Positions 49,295 to 59,787 of a stretch of 64,000 bases of DNA are shown in pieces (within the stretch, counting starts at the first letter, position 1; each line of letters starts with the position of its first letter). The translations under genes were made by a program, and so were the position numbers. This stretch comes from Heracleum sosnowskyi. Lineage: Eukaryota; Streptophyta; Magnoliopsida; Apiales; Apiaceae. The notes below the pieces were generated by a model. The model saw nothing but the letters and a program-made list of their open reading frames with translations. It made no database searches and was not told the DNA's origin. The DNA lies in the NCBI GenBank assembly GCA_030848705.1, contig JAUIZM010000012.1, forward strand, positions 7,256,679-7,320,678, given 5' to 3'.

Positions 49295-49679
49295 GAGCAT
49301 CTCCAACGGTGTTGGCTAAAATCGTTAGCTAAAATAATATAAAATGCTGATTATGTAAAATTTGCTGAACCTGTAAGATATTGTGTTCCAATGGAGTTGG
49401 CTATACTAGTTGGCTATATTTTAAAAATAGAATGTTATTATTAGTTCAAGTTGTTAAAAATAGAATATATGATTTGAATATGGTAATAATTGATGTGGAG
49501 TTTTACTACAGGTCCATAGAGGTTCGACAAAAATAGCCAACATGGAGAGGTTGGCTAAAATTTTAGCTAACAGTTTTATCCCATTGGAGCGGATTTTTTT
49601 TACACATTATCTATTTTTTTTTATTTATGGCAATCCACCTATAATTTTAGCTAAGGGTTCTCCACCATTGGAGATGCTC
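49295..49679. mobile_element. MITE with GAGCATCTCCAA termini and TTA duplication
   Basis: Ends GAGCATCTCCAACGGTGTTG and inverted GAGCATCTCCAATGGTGGAG, flanked by TTA on both sides (49292-49294, 49680-49682). The interior repeats GTTGGCTA/TTAGCTAA words. The 3-bp TTA duplication suits the PIF/Harbinger (Tourist) type. A second, degenerate copy follows at once (49683-50011) and ends in TTGGAGATGCTC. Confidence 0.8.
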
Positions 49680-50032
49680 TTATAGAGAATGAAAATATGT
49701 TTTGTCTCCAATGGTATTATCTATAGTTGTTAGCTATATTTCAAAAATAGTGTTTTGTCATTCTTAATATAAGACAAGGTATGAGATGAAAACAAAATAA
49801 ATCTTAAATATCAATTAAAAATGGTAAGATGATGATGTGGAATATTATAGAGAATTGTAGTGGTTGTACAAATATAGCCAACCAAGTTAGGTTATCTAAA
49901 TTTTTTTTAGCTAAGGGCATGTGATTGGAGATGGTCATTATTTATATTGGTTGGCTAAATATCTTGCCACATAGGATATTGCTAAGGGGTTTACATGCAT
50001 TGGAGATGCTCTTAGGTATTATTATTTCTCAA

Positions 50033-50151
50033 AATTTAAAATAATTTATCGAATTATATATTAAAGTAGTTTTAAAATGCGTGTCGAGTCCCCGTCCTCC
50101 AATGTAAAGAATTGAGAGGGACGGAAGGAGTATTTTTTGATGTAATTTAGT
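50033..50151. mobile_element. Truncated Stowaway-like remnant
   Basis: Right end GAATTGAGAGGGACGGAAGG followed by AGTA; the internal phrase TAAAATAATTTATCGAA also occurs in the Stowaway at 18601-18941. The left end is missing. Confidence 0.55.
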
Positions 50152-50191
50152 TTTATTAATTTTTTTTTCTAAAATTTCTTGAAGTCACTTT

Positions 50192-50935
50192 AAGGGATGC
50201 ACACGGGTTGGGTTGGCCGATTTATAGTTAATTTAGTGACCCAATCCAATTAAATTGGGTTAGAAAATATCAACCTATCAACCCTAATAAAATTATACAA
50301 AAAATAATTTTGTCATAGTGTTCTGGTAAATAAAATTCATAAATCTCAAAAGAAGGAAGCCAATAAATAAGTCTTAATTCAAAACAATTTTTATTCTGAA
50401 GCACGGTTTATAGAAGCTAAGCAGAGATTCACCACCACACAACACATAAGTTAGTGAATGCACAAACATCATAATCCATAGAAAGTGGTGATATTAGCAT
50501 TTACAAAGATAGCACTGGCAGTGAAGATATAGGAGAGTGTTCAACTGACAGAGTTGATTGAAACAAAAAGTTATTTTGCGATTAAAGTCATGGATAAAGA
50601 CATTTCATAAGAAGTTATTGAGAGATCAGATAGATAAAAAAAATAGCAGACTATTCATTCAATTGTTATAAAAATGATGTTGCTATTAAATAAGATATCT
50701 GTTTAGTATATAGAACATGCTTGCATGGTGTAAATGGGACGGACTTATATAATTTGACCGGGTTCGGTTGGTTTAGGATTTTAAATAATTAAACTCCGAC
50801 TCAATCCAATATATTGGGACCAACAAAAAATTAACTCAATTAAATTTCAGGTTTAAATAGATCGGTTTGGTCGGCCCAAACAAGAAATGGGTTGGGTTGG
50901 TTTTTTCGGGTTTGGATAACCCATGAGCAGCCCTA
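50192..50935. mobile_element. Non-autonomous hAT element with GGGTTGG-repeat arms
   Basis: Flanks GTCACTTT (50184-50191) and GTCACTTG (50936-50943) match at 7 of 8. The right end reads ATGAGCAGCCCTA; the left end is the degraded counterpart AAGGGATGCACACGGG. The arms contain GGGTTGGGTTGG-type words in opposite orientation at the two ends. No ORF. Confidence 0.78.
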
Positions 50936-50943
50936 GTCACTTG

Positions 50944-53179
50944 TGTTGCCGTTCCTAAATAATAATTATTTTTATGTATTGTTTTGGCATAAATTAGTGC
51001 TGGGTTGAGTTCGTCCGTACTCAAATTCAAAATTTTTGTTACCTCTATTAATTTTAAACTTGACCCCGCTCGATATTAAATGGGTTCAAATTAAAGTAAG
51101 GATACAAGTTTTTTGTTGTTTTCAATCTAGATTATCATTTTCAGTTGGCAATACCATTATGATGCTGTTGCACTGCAGGCTGGTTCAAAAATGTAGAGCT
51201 GATTCCTGTTCTACCCATATTTCCCATTCGTTTTCCCAATATACCCACCTATTGGTACAACTTCTTCAAATACCTAACATTTGTATTCATCTCTCCTCCA
51301 CATCAGCCTGCTTTTAACTCTTTTAGAATGCTATTTATTTTGTTTGTTTGCTCATGTCAATTTTTTTACATGTCATCTTTATTATTCCATTTATATAGAC
51401 AATCACATTACGACATTATTAATAAAAAATTTATAATGTGTTATTTTAATTTGAAACTAGCATAATAGCCCGTGCGAGGCACGTGCATTCTCTAGCATTA
51501 TACCAAAATGTATATCATTCTTAATTTAAACAGTTTAAATGAAATAATTTCTGAAATATTTTTTTTCATGTACTCATAGTCCCTAATGAAACTCAAGGTA
51601 AGATCACACGTCGACCAACATCTAGCAATTACATAACAACGCTTAAGGCTATTAATAATATTGTTATAAAGATCCGACTTGATTAAAGACTGATTTTTTT
51701 CAACCCATAGTAACCTGGTACGCTTTACAGAGCACCGGACGTCAACCACATTTGTAGAAATAGTCTACCCCCAAACAATAAAGCATGTTGCTCAATAATG
51801 CGGTAGTGTGTCCAAACTGAATAAAATTTACGAATACTAATTGTACTATTCTCGGGTTTTGTGAACTTTCCACACCACGGTGTTTGATATTAGTTTGATA
51901 CTCATCTCTTCTTTAAGGAACAATAGCAATTGACATAAATTCGTTTACTTTTGCGACTTAAAAGATATATTTGAGTGTAATTATATATATATTTCGTTCA
52001 TACATGTTTTGTTATAATGTCCATGTTTTAATTTACATATAATTTGACTTACTTGTTCATATAATCATTAAAAATAAGATATTTTACAGCGTATTGTACA
52101 TACTAACACATATAAACCGATTCTTTTAATATGTACGAATTTATGTCATAAGTAGAAAACATCTAGTAATTTGGTTTTATAATAACTCTGAACTATAGGT
52201 AAGAGAACATAAAGTTTAAAAATAAGAGTGTTTTTCTTTTTTATTCTTCTTAGAGTATCTCATCGACACAAATCAAATTTTGTAATGAAGTTGTTCAATA
52301 TTTTAATTTCTTTCTTTTTCAAGGTATATCTGAAAACACATTCACAGTGTAAATGAGTTCTACAAGGATGATATATTTTGTCCTATTTAATTTATAATTT
52401 TGACACTTCAAGAAACGTACTATTTATCAACATAATGTTGAGAAGCGGTTGAGATGTCGTTCAATCAATATGTGAAAAATTAATTATATCTTTTAAATTT
52501 TTAATAATTTAAACTCATAGGTATAACGTGGTTGATCAACCATAATATTTTGTGTACATGTCTGCTATGCATAATCTTATTTTCTAAAATATTGATTCTT
52601 GTTAACTTGAATCTAATCCAATTTTTATAAAATTTATTGTCTTTAATATTTATTCCAACCGAAATTTCTAAGTGCGTGTTATCCGACATTATAATCGATG
52701 TACATATAGATTAATTCTTACATCATGTTCGATATGTGCTATTTAATAATGATTAATGATTATTGTTAGGATAAGTAATATAATCGCCGCTCGAGGATCG
52801 AGGCAAGTTCGGTGATGGAGTTCAACTTCGGGGATCAGGATCGGGGGAGGGGATAAAACTCCCCGATCCCGAAGTGAGCAAGCGCTCATACCTAAATTAT
52901 TGTCTAATTTTTAAATATTTTTTAACACTAATTTTCATTAGTTTGAGAAATAAATAATTAATAAATATGTAAATAAACTACTTGCAACATTTTATAATAC
53001 ATTTTATATATTAAATATCTAATAATTCAAATATATTGTGTAGTACAAGAAAAGCTAGACCTTTATGTAAGAAAAAATAGAATATATTATAGTTAAGTTA
53101 CATATTCGAAATATTTGTTTAACTAAAAGATTGATAAAAATTCACCAGTCATAATATTGTTTCTAAAACTTAATATTAA
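50944..53179. other. AT-rich intergenic DNA with transposon debris
   Basis: No supported gene; minus-strand frames 51498-51749 and 52501-52689 show no motifs. A Helitron tail lies at 51457-51488. At 52774-52895 a GC-rich island contains a hairpin (CTTCGGGGATC..GGATCGGG against TCCCCGATCCCGAAG), possibly the arm of another hAT-like element. Confidence 0.5.
51457..51488 (-). mobile_element. Helitron 3' terminus (isolated)
   Basis: On the minus strand: hairpin CGTGCCTCGCACG, then GGCTATTATGCTAG followed by T. It matches the 3' end of the 25.6-29.4 kb Helitron (GCACGGGCTATAAGCTAG), so both belong to one family. The 5' end, expected at higher coordinates, could not be placed. Confidence 0.7.
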
Positions 53180-54220
53180 GGGGGGGGGGGGGGGGGGGAT
53201 GAATGCAATACTGATAAAATTCAATCTCAGTTTCAACAACCAAAACTAAGATTTAATGTTATCAATAATATGTTTGCATTCACAAACAATATAATCGAGA
53301 AGACAGGATTCACAAAATAAATGTTTTATTTATTTTGCAAAGTGTTGCTACAACCTCAAGAGAGAATTCTTGAGCTTCGGTTTTTCTTCAAGACACTTCC
53401 TTGTCTTCGTTACATCCCTAGAATGAATTAATAGTCTAAGTATAAAACTAATCCTATCACTGTCAACACGGGTCTGTGAAGCTGCTGTCATTATCAAGTG
53501 GCAGCTTCTTACAAAGTGTCTACCCATGTGACTTTCCTAAATTGCTAACAATGTCAGATATACATTACAAAGAAAGCAACCTAGATTCATTCTATTTCTA
53601 GCTAAAACAATTCAGCAAATAGAGACTTGACCTTGCTCTTGAATTGATTCGCTTTTGTTTGCAGTGCTTGAAGCTTCAGTCGTAGTCTTGCAGACTTGGT
53701 GCAGCTTAGGGATACTGCAACACGCCTGTTTTTTGAACATTGAAACTGTCACGGGATTTGACTGAGAAAGATACATAGAACAAGGATCTTTCTTGAGACA
53801 GTTACTTTTGCCGCAAAGCTTGCTATCACAGGAATGTGCTTTTGGTGACAATAGGAGTTCCCCGCATAGTGTGCTGTCGAGGTTTCCAAACTTGCTGTCG
53901 AGGGCTAAAGTTGCTGTCGCGTAGTCTTCCGCCAATGTTGCTGTCAGAGTGAATATGCTGTCTTGACTTGCAACATTCTGTCTTCTTGTAATCTTACTGT
54001 CAATGATTATGACAGTAACCTTTATTCATGCTGTCATCTAATATGCATTCTTTGAGGCTTGAACACAGAAAGTGAACTTCTTCCAAATTACACAATTAAA
54101 ATAACATTGCATACTGATTACAAGAACATACTTTGGCTGTGACAGTATGTTCTACTTAATTAAAAATTAAGTATATACAAAGTTAAGTTGTTCCTATGCT
54201 ATCACCCATAAATCCCAACA
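53180..54220 (-). repeat. 3' LTR of the copia-derived element
   Basis: Ends (plus strand) ATAAATCCCAACA at 54220 and begins with a run of 19 G where the 5' LTR has 10 G preceded by 24 more bases. It contains about 14 copies of GACAG/CTGTC between 53455 and 54150. A 107-codon minus-strand frame at 53612-53935 is shared with the other LTR. Confidence 0.92.
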
Positions 54221-54236
54221 ATCTCCCCCAATTTGT
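54221..54236 (-). other. Polypurine tract of the copia-derived element
   Basis: On the element's strand AATTGGGGGAGAT directly precedes TGTTGGG of the 3' LTR. This is the standard plus-strand primer for copia elements. Confidence 0.85.
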
Positions 54237-54312
54237 TTTTATGGACAATAACAACAAATTTACAATATATGCTGACAACTTAACTAACAAGATCAGAATG
54301 GATTTAGAATGT

Positions 54313-55867
54313 TTACTTAGCTTGAGATTTCCTCTTCTGTCTTGTTACTTCCTCTCTTCTGAGAGCTTCTACCAAGCTGCCTCTTAGACCTTTTACAAGA
54401 GAGATTTCAGCATGTGTGACTGCAGCATCTTCTATTTCTTCAATGATCTTCTTGATAGTAGGAGAAATGAGAGAACTAGCATCCCTGAGATTCAACCATT
54501 GCTCTTGATCAAATGGATAGCTTCTGAAGTGGAGTTCTTCATGAATGAGCTTGAATCTACTTCCTCGATAAGCATTGAGAGACATCCTCCGTTGCTTGTC
54601 CAGCTTTGAATCTTCTCCTTTTCTCCTTTCCAATAATTCCTCTATCTTGTCAGAACAGATCTGCTCCAGGGGATGAATTGATCCAGCAACCATATACTGT
54701 AAATCCTTCAGAATAGTTGTTTTTAGCTTGTGCAAGCTGCAAACATAGATTTCTTCTTTTAGATGCTTGATTCTTAAGGGATTTTCCAGCATACATGTTT
54801 GATAATTTGGAGCTTCACTTTCTGCTTTGTTGGCAGTCTTGCATCTTTCCAGGAGTTCAGCTTCCTTCTTATCAAGTTCTGACTGATATTGAGCGTATTG
54901 AGAAGAGTCAGGTCTTTTGCTTGGCTTGGGTTGCCCTTCCTCTGTGGGTTGGGTTTTCCTTTCTTCTGTGGGTGAATCATCAAACTAATAGTACTAGTGA
55001 TATGGTATAGGAGAAGCTGGTAAATCAGTTGAAATATCAGCATCATCAAAATCTGCAAAGTTGTAGCCAAATTTCTGATAGAATTCAGCATCCCTATCAG
55101 CTTGATATTTCAGAATATGTTCCATAACAGACTCTGGAACATTATCATAGCTCTCCAGCAACTCTACCATTCTTTCCAGGTAGAAGAAGTCAATTCTTCT
55201 TTTATCTAAGGTTGATATCCTACCACTGGTTGATGTGGAGACCAGATTGAAATCCTTATCAACCTTGGTAGATCTTGATTCTTCCCACCACAGAATGTAC
55301 TCAGTGACCTCTTGATTTGCATCCATCTTGACCTCAACACTCTTGATTTCTCTAGATTGCATCTGTTGTATCTTAAGACTGTTGGGAGGTATTGATTGAA
55401 TTGGCTTCTTAAGATTCCTGCCAAATCCAGTGGCCTTTTCCTTTCCTGAGTACTTGTGCTTTCTTTCAGGTTTCTGTCTAGAAAACCATGCTCTTGCTTT
55501 GGCTTTTAGTCTTATGGGCTTGACAGTAGCTTTGGCTTCATCCTTGACAGAACCTTTCTTGACAGTACCTTTGTCGACAGTATCTTCCATGACAGCATCT
55601 TCTATGACAGTATCCTTGTCGACAGTACCTTTGGTGACAACATCTTTTTCTGCATTTATGCAATCAATAGCACATCTAAGAATGCTTGCCTCCAAAGCTT
55701 CCAGTATTCTTGGATCCTCTTCATCTGTTGCACCAGCATCTTTCTTTTCTTGACTAGGAGTTTCTTCATTGCCTTCATTCTGAGATTGAATACCAGTATT
55801 CCCAGAATTACTTCCATCAGCATTTCCAGCATTTCCAGCATTTCCAGAAGCTTCACCACCTCCAACC

Positions 55868-55930
<63 letters not shown>

Positions 55931-56478
55931 CGAGGAGGTATGTCATAGAGACAGCTTCCACCTTGATCATTTCTTTTAGCATTGGCTCTAGAGATTAGTT
56001 CCTTCACTCTAGCTCCCAGTGCCTTGTCTCTCAACACCAGCATTTTGTAGATCTCTTGAACAGCATAAACTCTTCCTAGATTGGCATTTGAACTGAGTAT
56101 TCCATCTAACACTTTCAGAATTGACTTGGTTTCCATTCTGGAGGGGCTAACCAAATTCATGAAGTTGTTCCTTCTTGTGCCATCCTTAGTTTTAGATCTG
56201 TAGAAAACACTTTGTGGATTTGTGTAGACTTCAGGTAGCTTTTGTGTGATCAGGTTCTGGATTTGAATATCCAATATTTCATTGAGTGGTGTTTGAGTTG
56301 CCCTGATCTTTCCCTTCAAAGCACACAACACCTTTGCTGGCAGACTCTGCAATAACTGCATTGTGATGAAATAAGATATGCCAGAAGTGAAATAGATACT
56401 TACAGCCCATCTTTTCTCGTCATTCACCATTACACTGACACTGGTGATTTGATCCTTTAACAGTTTTGGTGATTTCAT
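54313..56478 (-). pseudogene. Unknown ORF2 replacing integrase/RT, Asp-rich, with two in-frame TAG
   Basis: Starts with ATG at 56478, overlapping the end of the gag-protease frame in another phase. The first 494 codons (to 54994) are open. After TAG, two codons and a second TAG, the same frame stays open with similar composition to the stop at 54313, about 720 codons in all. Residues 1-185 are globular with no family I recognise (RWAVSIYFTSGISYF, VFYRSKTKDGTRRNNF). A run of about 22 Asp encoded by a GAT microsatellite follows, then a Gly/Asn/Ser-rich linker, Thr-Val repeats (GTVDKDTV, EDTVDKGTV), a basic stretch, and a helical, Lys/Glu-rich C terminus. No catalytic motifs of integrase, RT or RNase H. 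It may be a transduced host sequence or an element-specific accessory gene. Confidence 0.7.
55868..55929. repeat. (ATC)n microsatellite encoding poly-Asp in ORF2
   Basis: About 20 uninterrupted ATC units (GAT on the coding strand). The length may be polymorphic without shifting the frame. Confidence 0.95.
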
Positions 56479-57139
56479 CCCCTGGAGCAGATCTGCATCT
56501 TTCCATATGAATCAACTTGAGTGCTTTTATGTTGGTGTTCATTTGCTTGGACTTGTGCACAGCTCTCCTTAGTTTGCCCATCTGACAATCTTCACACAGT
56601 CCTTCTTGACAGAATTCCTGTTGGGGCAAACCTCTCACTAACTCCTTCTTCATCAAAATATTCATTATTTTGAAGTTGAGATGTGAAAGCTTCCTATGCC
56701 AAAGCATACTGTCACCAACAGTTGCTTTACTGTAGAAACAGTAAACTTTATCCTTCTTTGTTGAGTTTAAGTCAGCAACAAACAAGTTTCCTTTTCTAAC
56801 CCCTTTTAGAGAGAGGCTACTATCCTTCTTGTGATAGATGTTACACAGCATCATATCAAAATCAACCTTGAATCCCCTGTCACTGAATTGGCTGACACTG
56901 AGTAGATTGTGCTTCAATCCATCCACAAGAGCAATATCTTCAATGACAACATTTTCAATTTCCAGACAGCCATATCCCACTGTGTAACCCTTGCTGTTGT
57001 CTCCAAAGGTTATGATTGGGCCAGCTTTCTCTACATAGTGTGATAGCAGGGCTTTATCACCTGTCATGTGTCTTGAGCAACCACTGTCAATGATCCACAT
57101 GACTTGATCTTTCTTCTTGACCTGCAAAACAGAATGTAT
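56420..57139 (-). pseudogene. copia protease core and GAG-pre-integrase domain
   Basis: Continues the frame of the long gag ORF after a TAA at about 57142. VMWIIDSGCSRHMTGD is the aspartic protease active site of copia elements (DSG). FGDNSKGYTVGYG, LKHNLLSVSQF and MLWHRKLSHLNFK with CEDCQMGKLRRA form the GAG-pre-integrase zinc region (HxxLxH, CxxC). Family members go on into integrase with an LLHMDLFGP-like block. Here the frame reads LIHMERC and then leaves the consensus at the junction with ORF2. Confidence 0.87.
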
Positions 57140-58906
57140 TTAAGATGCATATGGTACCCAATCCTTGTTGGGTCCTGCAGTTTTAGTGTCTCCTGAGTTT
57201 CTTCCAGTCATAAAATCACAAACATCATCAATGATCTCCTGTTTGACTTCTCTTTTCACCCACTTAGGTTTAGAATTGGACTTGATCCTTTTCTTAGTGG
57301 ATGAGGCCTTCTTGTTGTTGCCAGCAGGCTCAGAAGTCTCAACAGTGTGCATGTATGAACATTTTTCAGTAGTAAGAATAGGTAAGTTAAAGCATGTACT
57401 CATGGCAGTGATCTTGCATGGCATACATTCAATGTTATTACAGACACTCATAGTTCTATGCATAAGGGGGGTTCTGTGTAAATTACCATTGAGTTCAGTA
57501 GCATTGATCTTATCCTCAATTGGCTTAATACAAACATGTGTTAAATGATGTGAAGATCCACAGTTATTGCATAGTTTCCTAGAAGCACCTCCAATATTAG
57601 TGTATCCATTTCCTTTATTGACACCTACCTTACCATTCCTATTCTTAGACTTGGGAGTTACTGGATTGACAGTGTGTTCAGAAGTTGCTGTCGAACTTTC
57701 CTTGACAGTACCTTTTATTCCAACTGTCTTGACAGAAGGTTTGGAAGCTACTGTCTTGGAACCATTCTTGACAGCATCTTTGGAAGATACTGTCTTGTCA
57801 ACTGTGACAGCATCTTTTGAACTTACTGTCTGATTGCTTGGTAAGTTTACTGTCTTGGGGATCGTGACAGTATCCTTTCCATCCTTGAATGTGCTGTCAA
57901 CGCCTTCATCCTCATCAAGAATTTCTTGTTTGATGAGCATGGCTTCTTCATCAAACTCAATTTCTTGAGCTTTGAAAATAGGAGTTTTAACCTTCTTGAG
58001 AATGGTGGGTTTGACAACAACATCTCCAGAACAATCTTGAATCACAGTTTCCTTTCCAGGTCTCCTACCATATGAAAAACCTATGCCAACAGTTTGATTT
58101 TCTGTATGCTTATCACTGTAATCCTGAACTATCTTAGATGAGTTTTTATAAGCCTTAATCTTGAATTCATTTTCAGCAATCTCATTTCTCAGGAATTCCT
58201 CAACTTCTTTAGCACATTTCAATTCATTTTTAAATTTAGCATTCTCCTGAGCTAAAGAGTCTAGTGAACTGGTTTTGAGAACAAGAGATTCATTTTCAGA
58301 CTTTAGTGTTTCATTTAGCTTACTCAGCCTAGTGATTTCCTCATTAGCAGCAGATAAGCTAGTATAGACATTGAACATTTCAGCACTTAAGTCTTTAATG
58401 GTTTTCTTATACTCATCAATGGACATATCAAGTAAGACAAGTGAAGGTACCTGACTTGAAGATGTTGATGTTACTTCATCAGTGCTAGCCATGAGAGCTA
58501 GGTTGACATATTCTTCTTCATCTTCATCATCAGACTCATCCCAACACTTTCCTTCAGCCACATAGGCTCTACCTTGATTCTTCTTAGAGTATCCACCAGT
58601 TCCTTTCTCAAATCTCTGAACCTGTTTGGGTCTTTTGCACTCAGTAGCAAAATGACCAGGTTCACCACAGTTGTAACACTTGAATTTAGATCTATCCACA
58701 AATCCAGTCTTGTATCCTCCTTTGAATGAGCTTCCCACAGCAGCCTTTGATGAGCTTCCCTTGGTGAACTTGGATGCTTGGCCTTGGGGCCTGAATGACC
58801 TATCCTTCTTGAACCTAAAGTTCTTGAACTTTTTAGCCATGTAGGCCATAGTAGGATTGTCCATTCTTTCCAGTTCCTCCATTGTGTAGAAGTCTTCATC
58901 TTCCAT
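57140..58906 (-). CDS. copia gag C-terminal part with CCHC zinc knuckle
   Basis: 588-codon frame. It opens MEDEDFYTMEELERMD and AYMAKKFKNFRFKK, and has one CCHC knuckle CYNCGEPGHFATEC (nucleic-acid binding). Then come acidic DESDDEDEEEY, a heptad-rich coiled coil (about residues 165-260), Thr/Val-rich repeats (TVSSKDAVTVDKTV), and a second Cys/His cluster CNNCGSSHHLTHVC. This is the layout of large plant copia gag proteins with long coiled-coil inserts. The Thr/Val repeats coincide with the GACAG-rich DNA. It is out of frame with the N-terminal gag half, so in this copy it is probably not made as a full-length protein. Confidence 0.85.
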   Translation of the reverse strand: MEDEDFYTMEELERMDNPTMAYMAKKFKNFRFKKDRSFRPQGQASKFTKGSSSKAAVGSSFKGGYKTGFVDRSKFKCYNCGEPGHFATECKRPKQVQRFEKGTGGYSKKNQGRAYVAEGKCWDESDDEDEEEYVNLALMASTDEVTSTSSSQVPSLVLLDMSIDEYKKTIKDLSAEMFNVYTSLSAANEEITRLSKLNETLKSENESLVLKTSSLDSLAQENAKFKNELKCAKEVEEFLRNEIAENEFKIKAYKNSSKIVQDYSDKHTENQTVGIGFSYGRRPGKETVIQDCSGDVVVKPTILKKVKTPIFKAQEIEFDEEAMLIKQEILDEDEGVDSTFKDGKDTVTIPKTVNLPSNQTVSSKDAVTVDKTVSSKDAVKNGSKTVASKPSVKTVGIKGTVKESSTATSEHTVNPVTPKSKNRNGKVGVNKGNGYTNIGGASRKLCNNCGSSHHLTHVCIKPIEDKINATELNGNLHRTPLMHRTMSVCNNIECMPCKITAMSTCFNLPILTTEKCSYMHTVETSEPAGNNKKASSTKKRIKSNSKPKWVKREVKQEIIDDVCDFMTGRNSGDTKTAGPNKDWVPYAS

Positions 58907-58949
58907 CCTTGAGCTGTAGTACTACTTTCTCATCATCTTCAATAACCTC

Positions 58950-59756
58950 TTATATCTTCAAGGATTGTACAGGGGTTGGTTGTGTGATTTGTAGTACTTC
59001 ACTTGGTTGTGTGATCCTTGGCACTTGTGCTACTAGGGCACTTGACATATTAGCCATCTTGTTCCTTGTTCCACTTTGTATGGCTCTCTTTTGAAAGAGT
59101 TCAAGTTCATAAGATTTCAGAATGCCATAAAGTGACTCAAAGGTTATATTGTTGAGATCTCTTCCTTCTCGTATGGCTGTTGTCTTGTGTTCAAGGTGAT
59201 CAGGCAGTGTAAGCAAGAACTTGACATTTAATTCTTTTATGTCATAGTACTTGCCATGTATCTGTAGTTCAGTTAAGAGCTTACTGAACCTTTCAAACAT
59301 GGAAGTTAAGTCTTCACCAGGCTTGGCCATGAATGCCTCATATTATGATATCAGTATTTGCCTTTGATTGCCCTTAACTTCTTCACTTCCTTCACATAGT
59401 AAAGCTAACCTGATCCACATCTCTTTGGCAGATGTGCAGCTTATCACACTTCCACACATGGCTTTATCCAACGTGAGAGAATCGAGCAAGATGAGTTGCA
59501 AGTGATCATCTAGCACTATTTTCTCCTTCTCAGGTTCCAAAAATTCAGAGGGATCTTTGGGAACCCAATGTGCAGGAATGACTTCACCATTTACTGTTGT
59601 GGCTTCAATTTCCTTCCTTGGAATGAAAGGACCATTCTCGAGAATACCTGGGTATAGTGGATTCGTAGCTTTGATAAACAACAAGATCTTTCTTTTCCAA
59701 ATGCTGTAGTTCTCTTTATCAAAAGCTGGGATCTTGATACTGTTTGATTTCTGCAT
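58950..59756 (-). pseudogene. copia gag N-terminal part (UBN2/DUF4219 type)
   Basis: ATG at 59756, 32 bp after the primer site. SIKIPAFDKENYSIWKRK is the DUF4219-like start, and AKEMWIRLALLCEGSEEVK with QYEAF-like sequence the UBN2 core (LSRFSKLLTELQIHG-type continuation). A TAA at 59343-59345 interrupts the frame, which then runs on in the same phase to TAA at 58950. A +1 shift is then needed to enter the downstream gag frame. The first stop is at a position where the family has Gln, consistent with C-to-T change. Confidence 0.82.
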
Positions 59757-59787
59757 TGTCGTCGTGATCACAGATATGTATGTTAAT

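Noticed and set aside
51498..51749. 83-codon ORF beside the Helitron tail
   Set aside because: No Rep or helicase motif; composition is like the surrounding AT-rich DNA.
55656..55998. Met-, Ile- or Asp-repeat ORFs in three frames
   Set aside because: Only the Asp frame is part of the long ORF2; the others are shadows of the ATC repeat.
57123..57150. A programmed leaky stop between gag and protease
   Set aside because: The frame does continue through a TAA, but there is no recognisable readthrough context, and other stops in the element look like plain mutations; I keep it only as a possibility.
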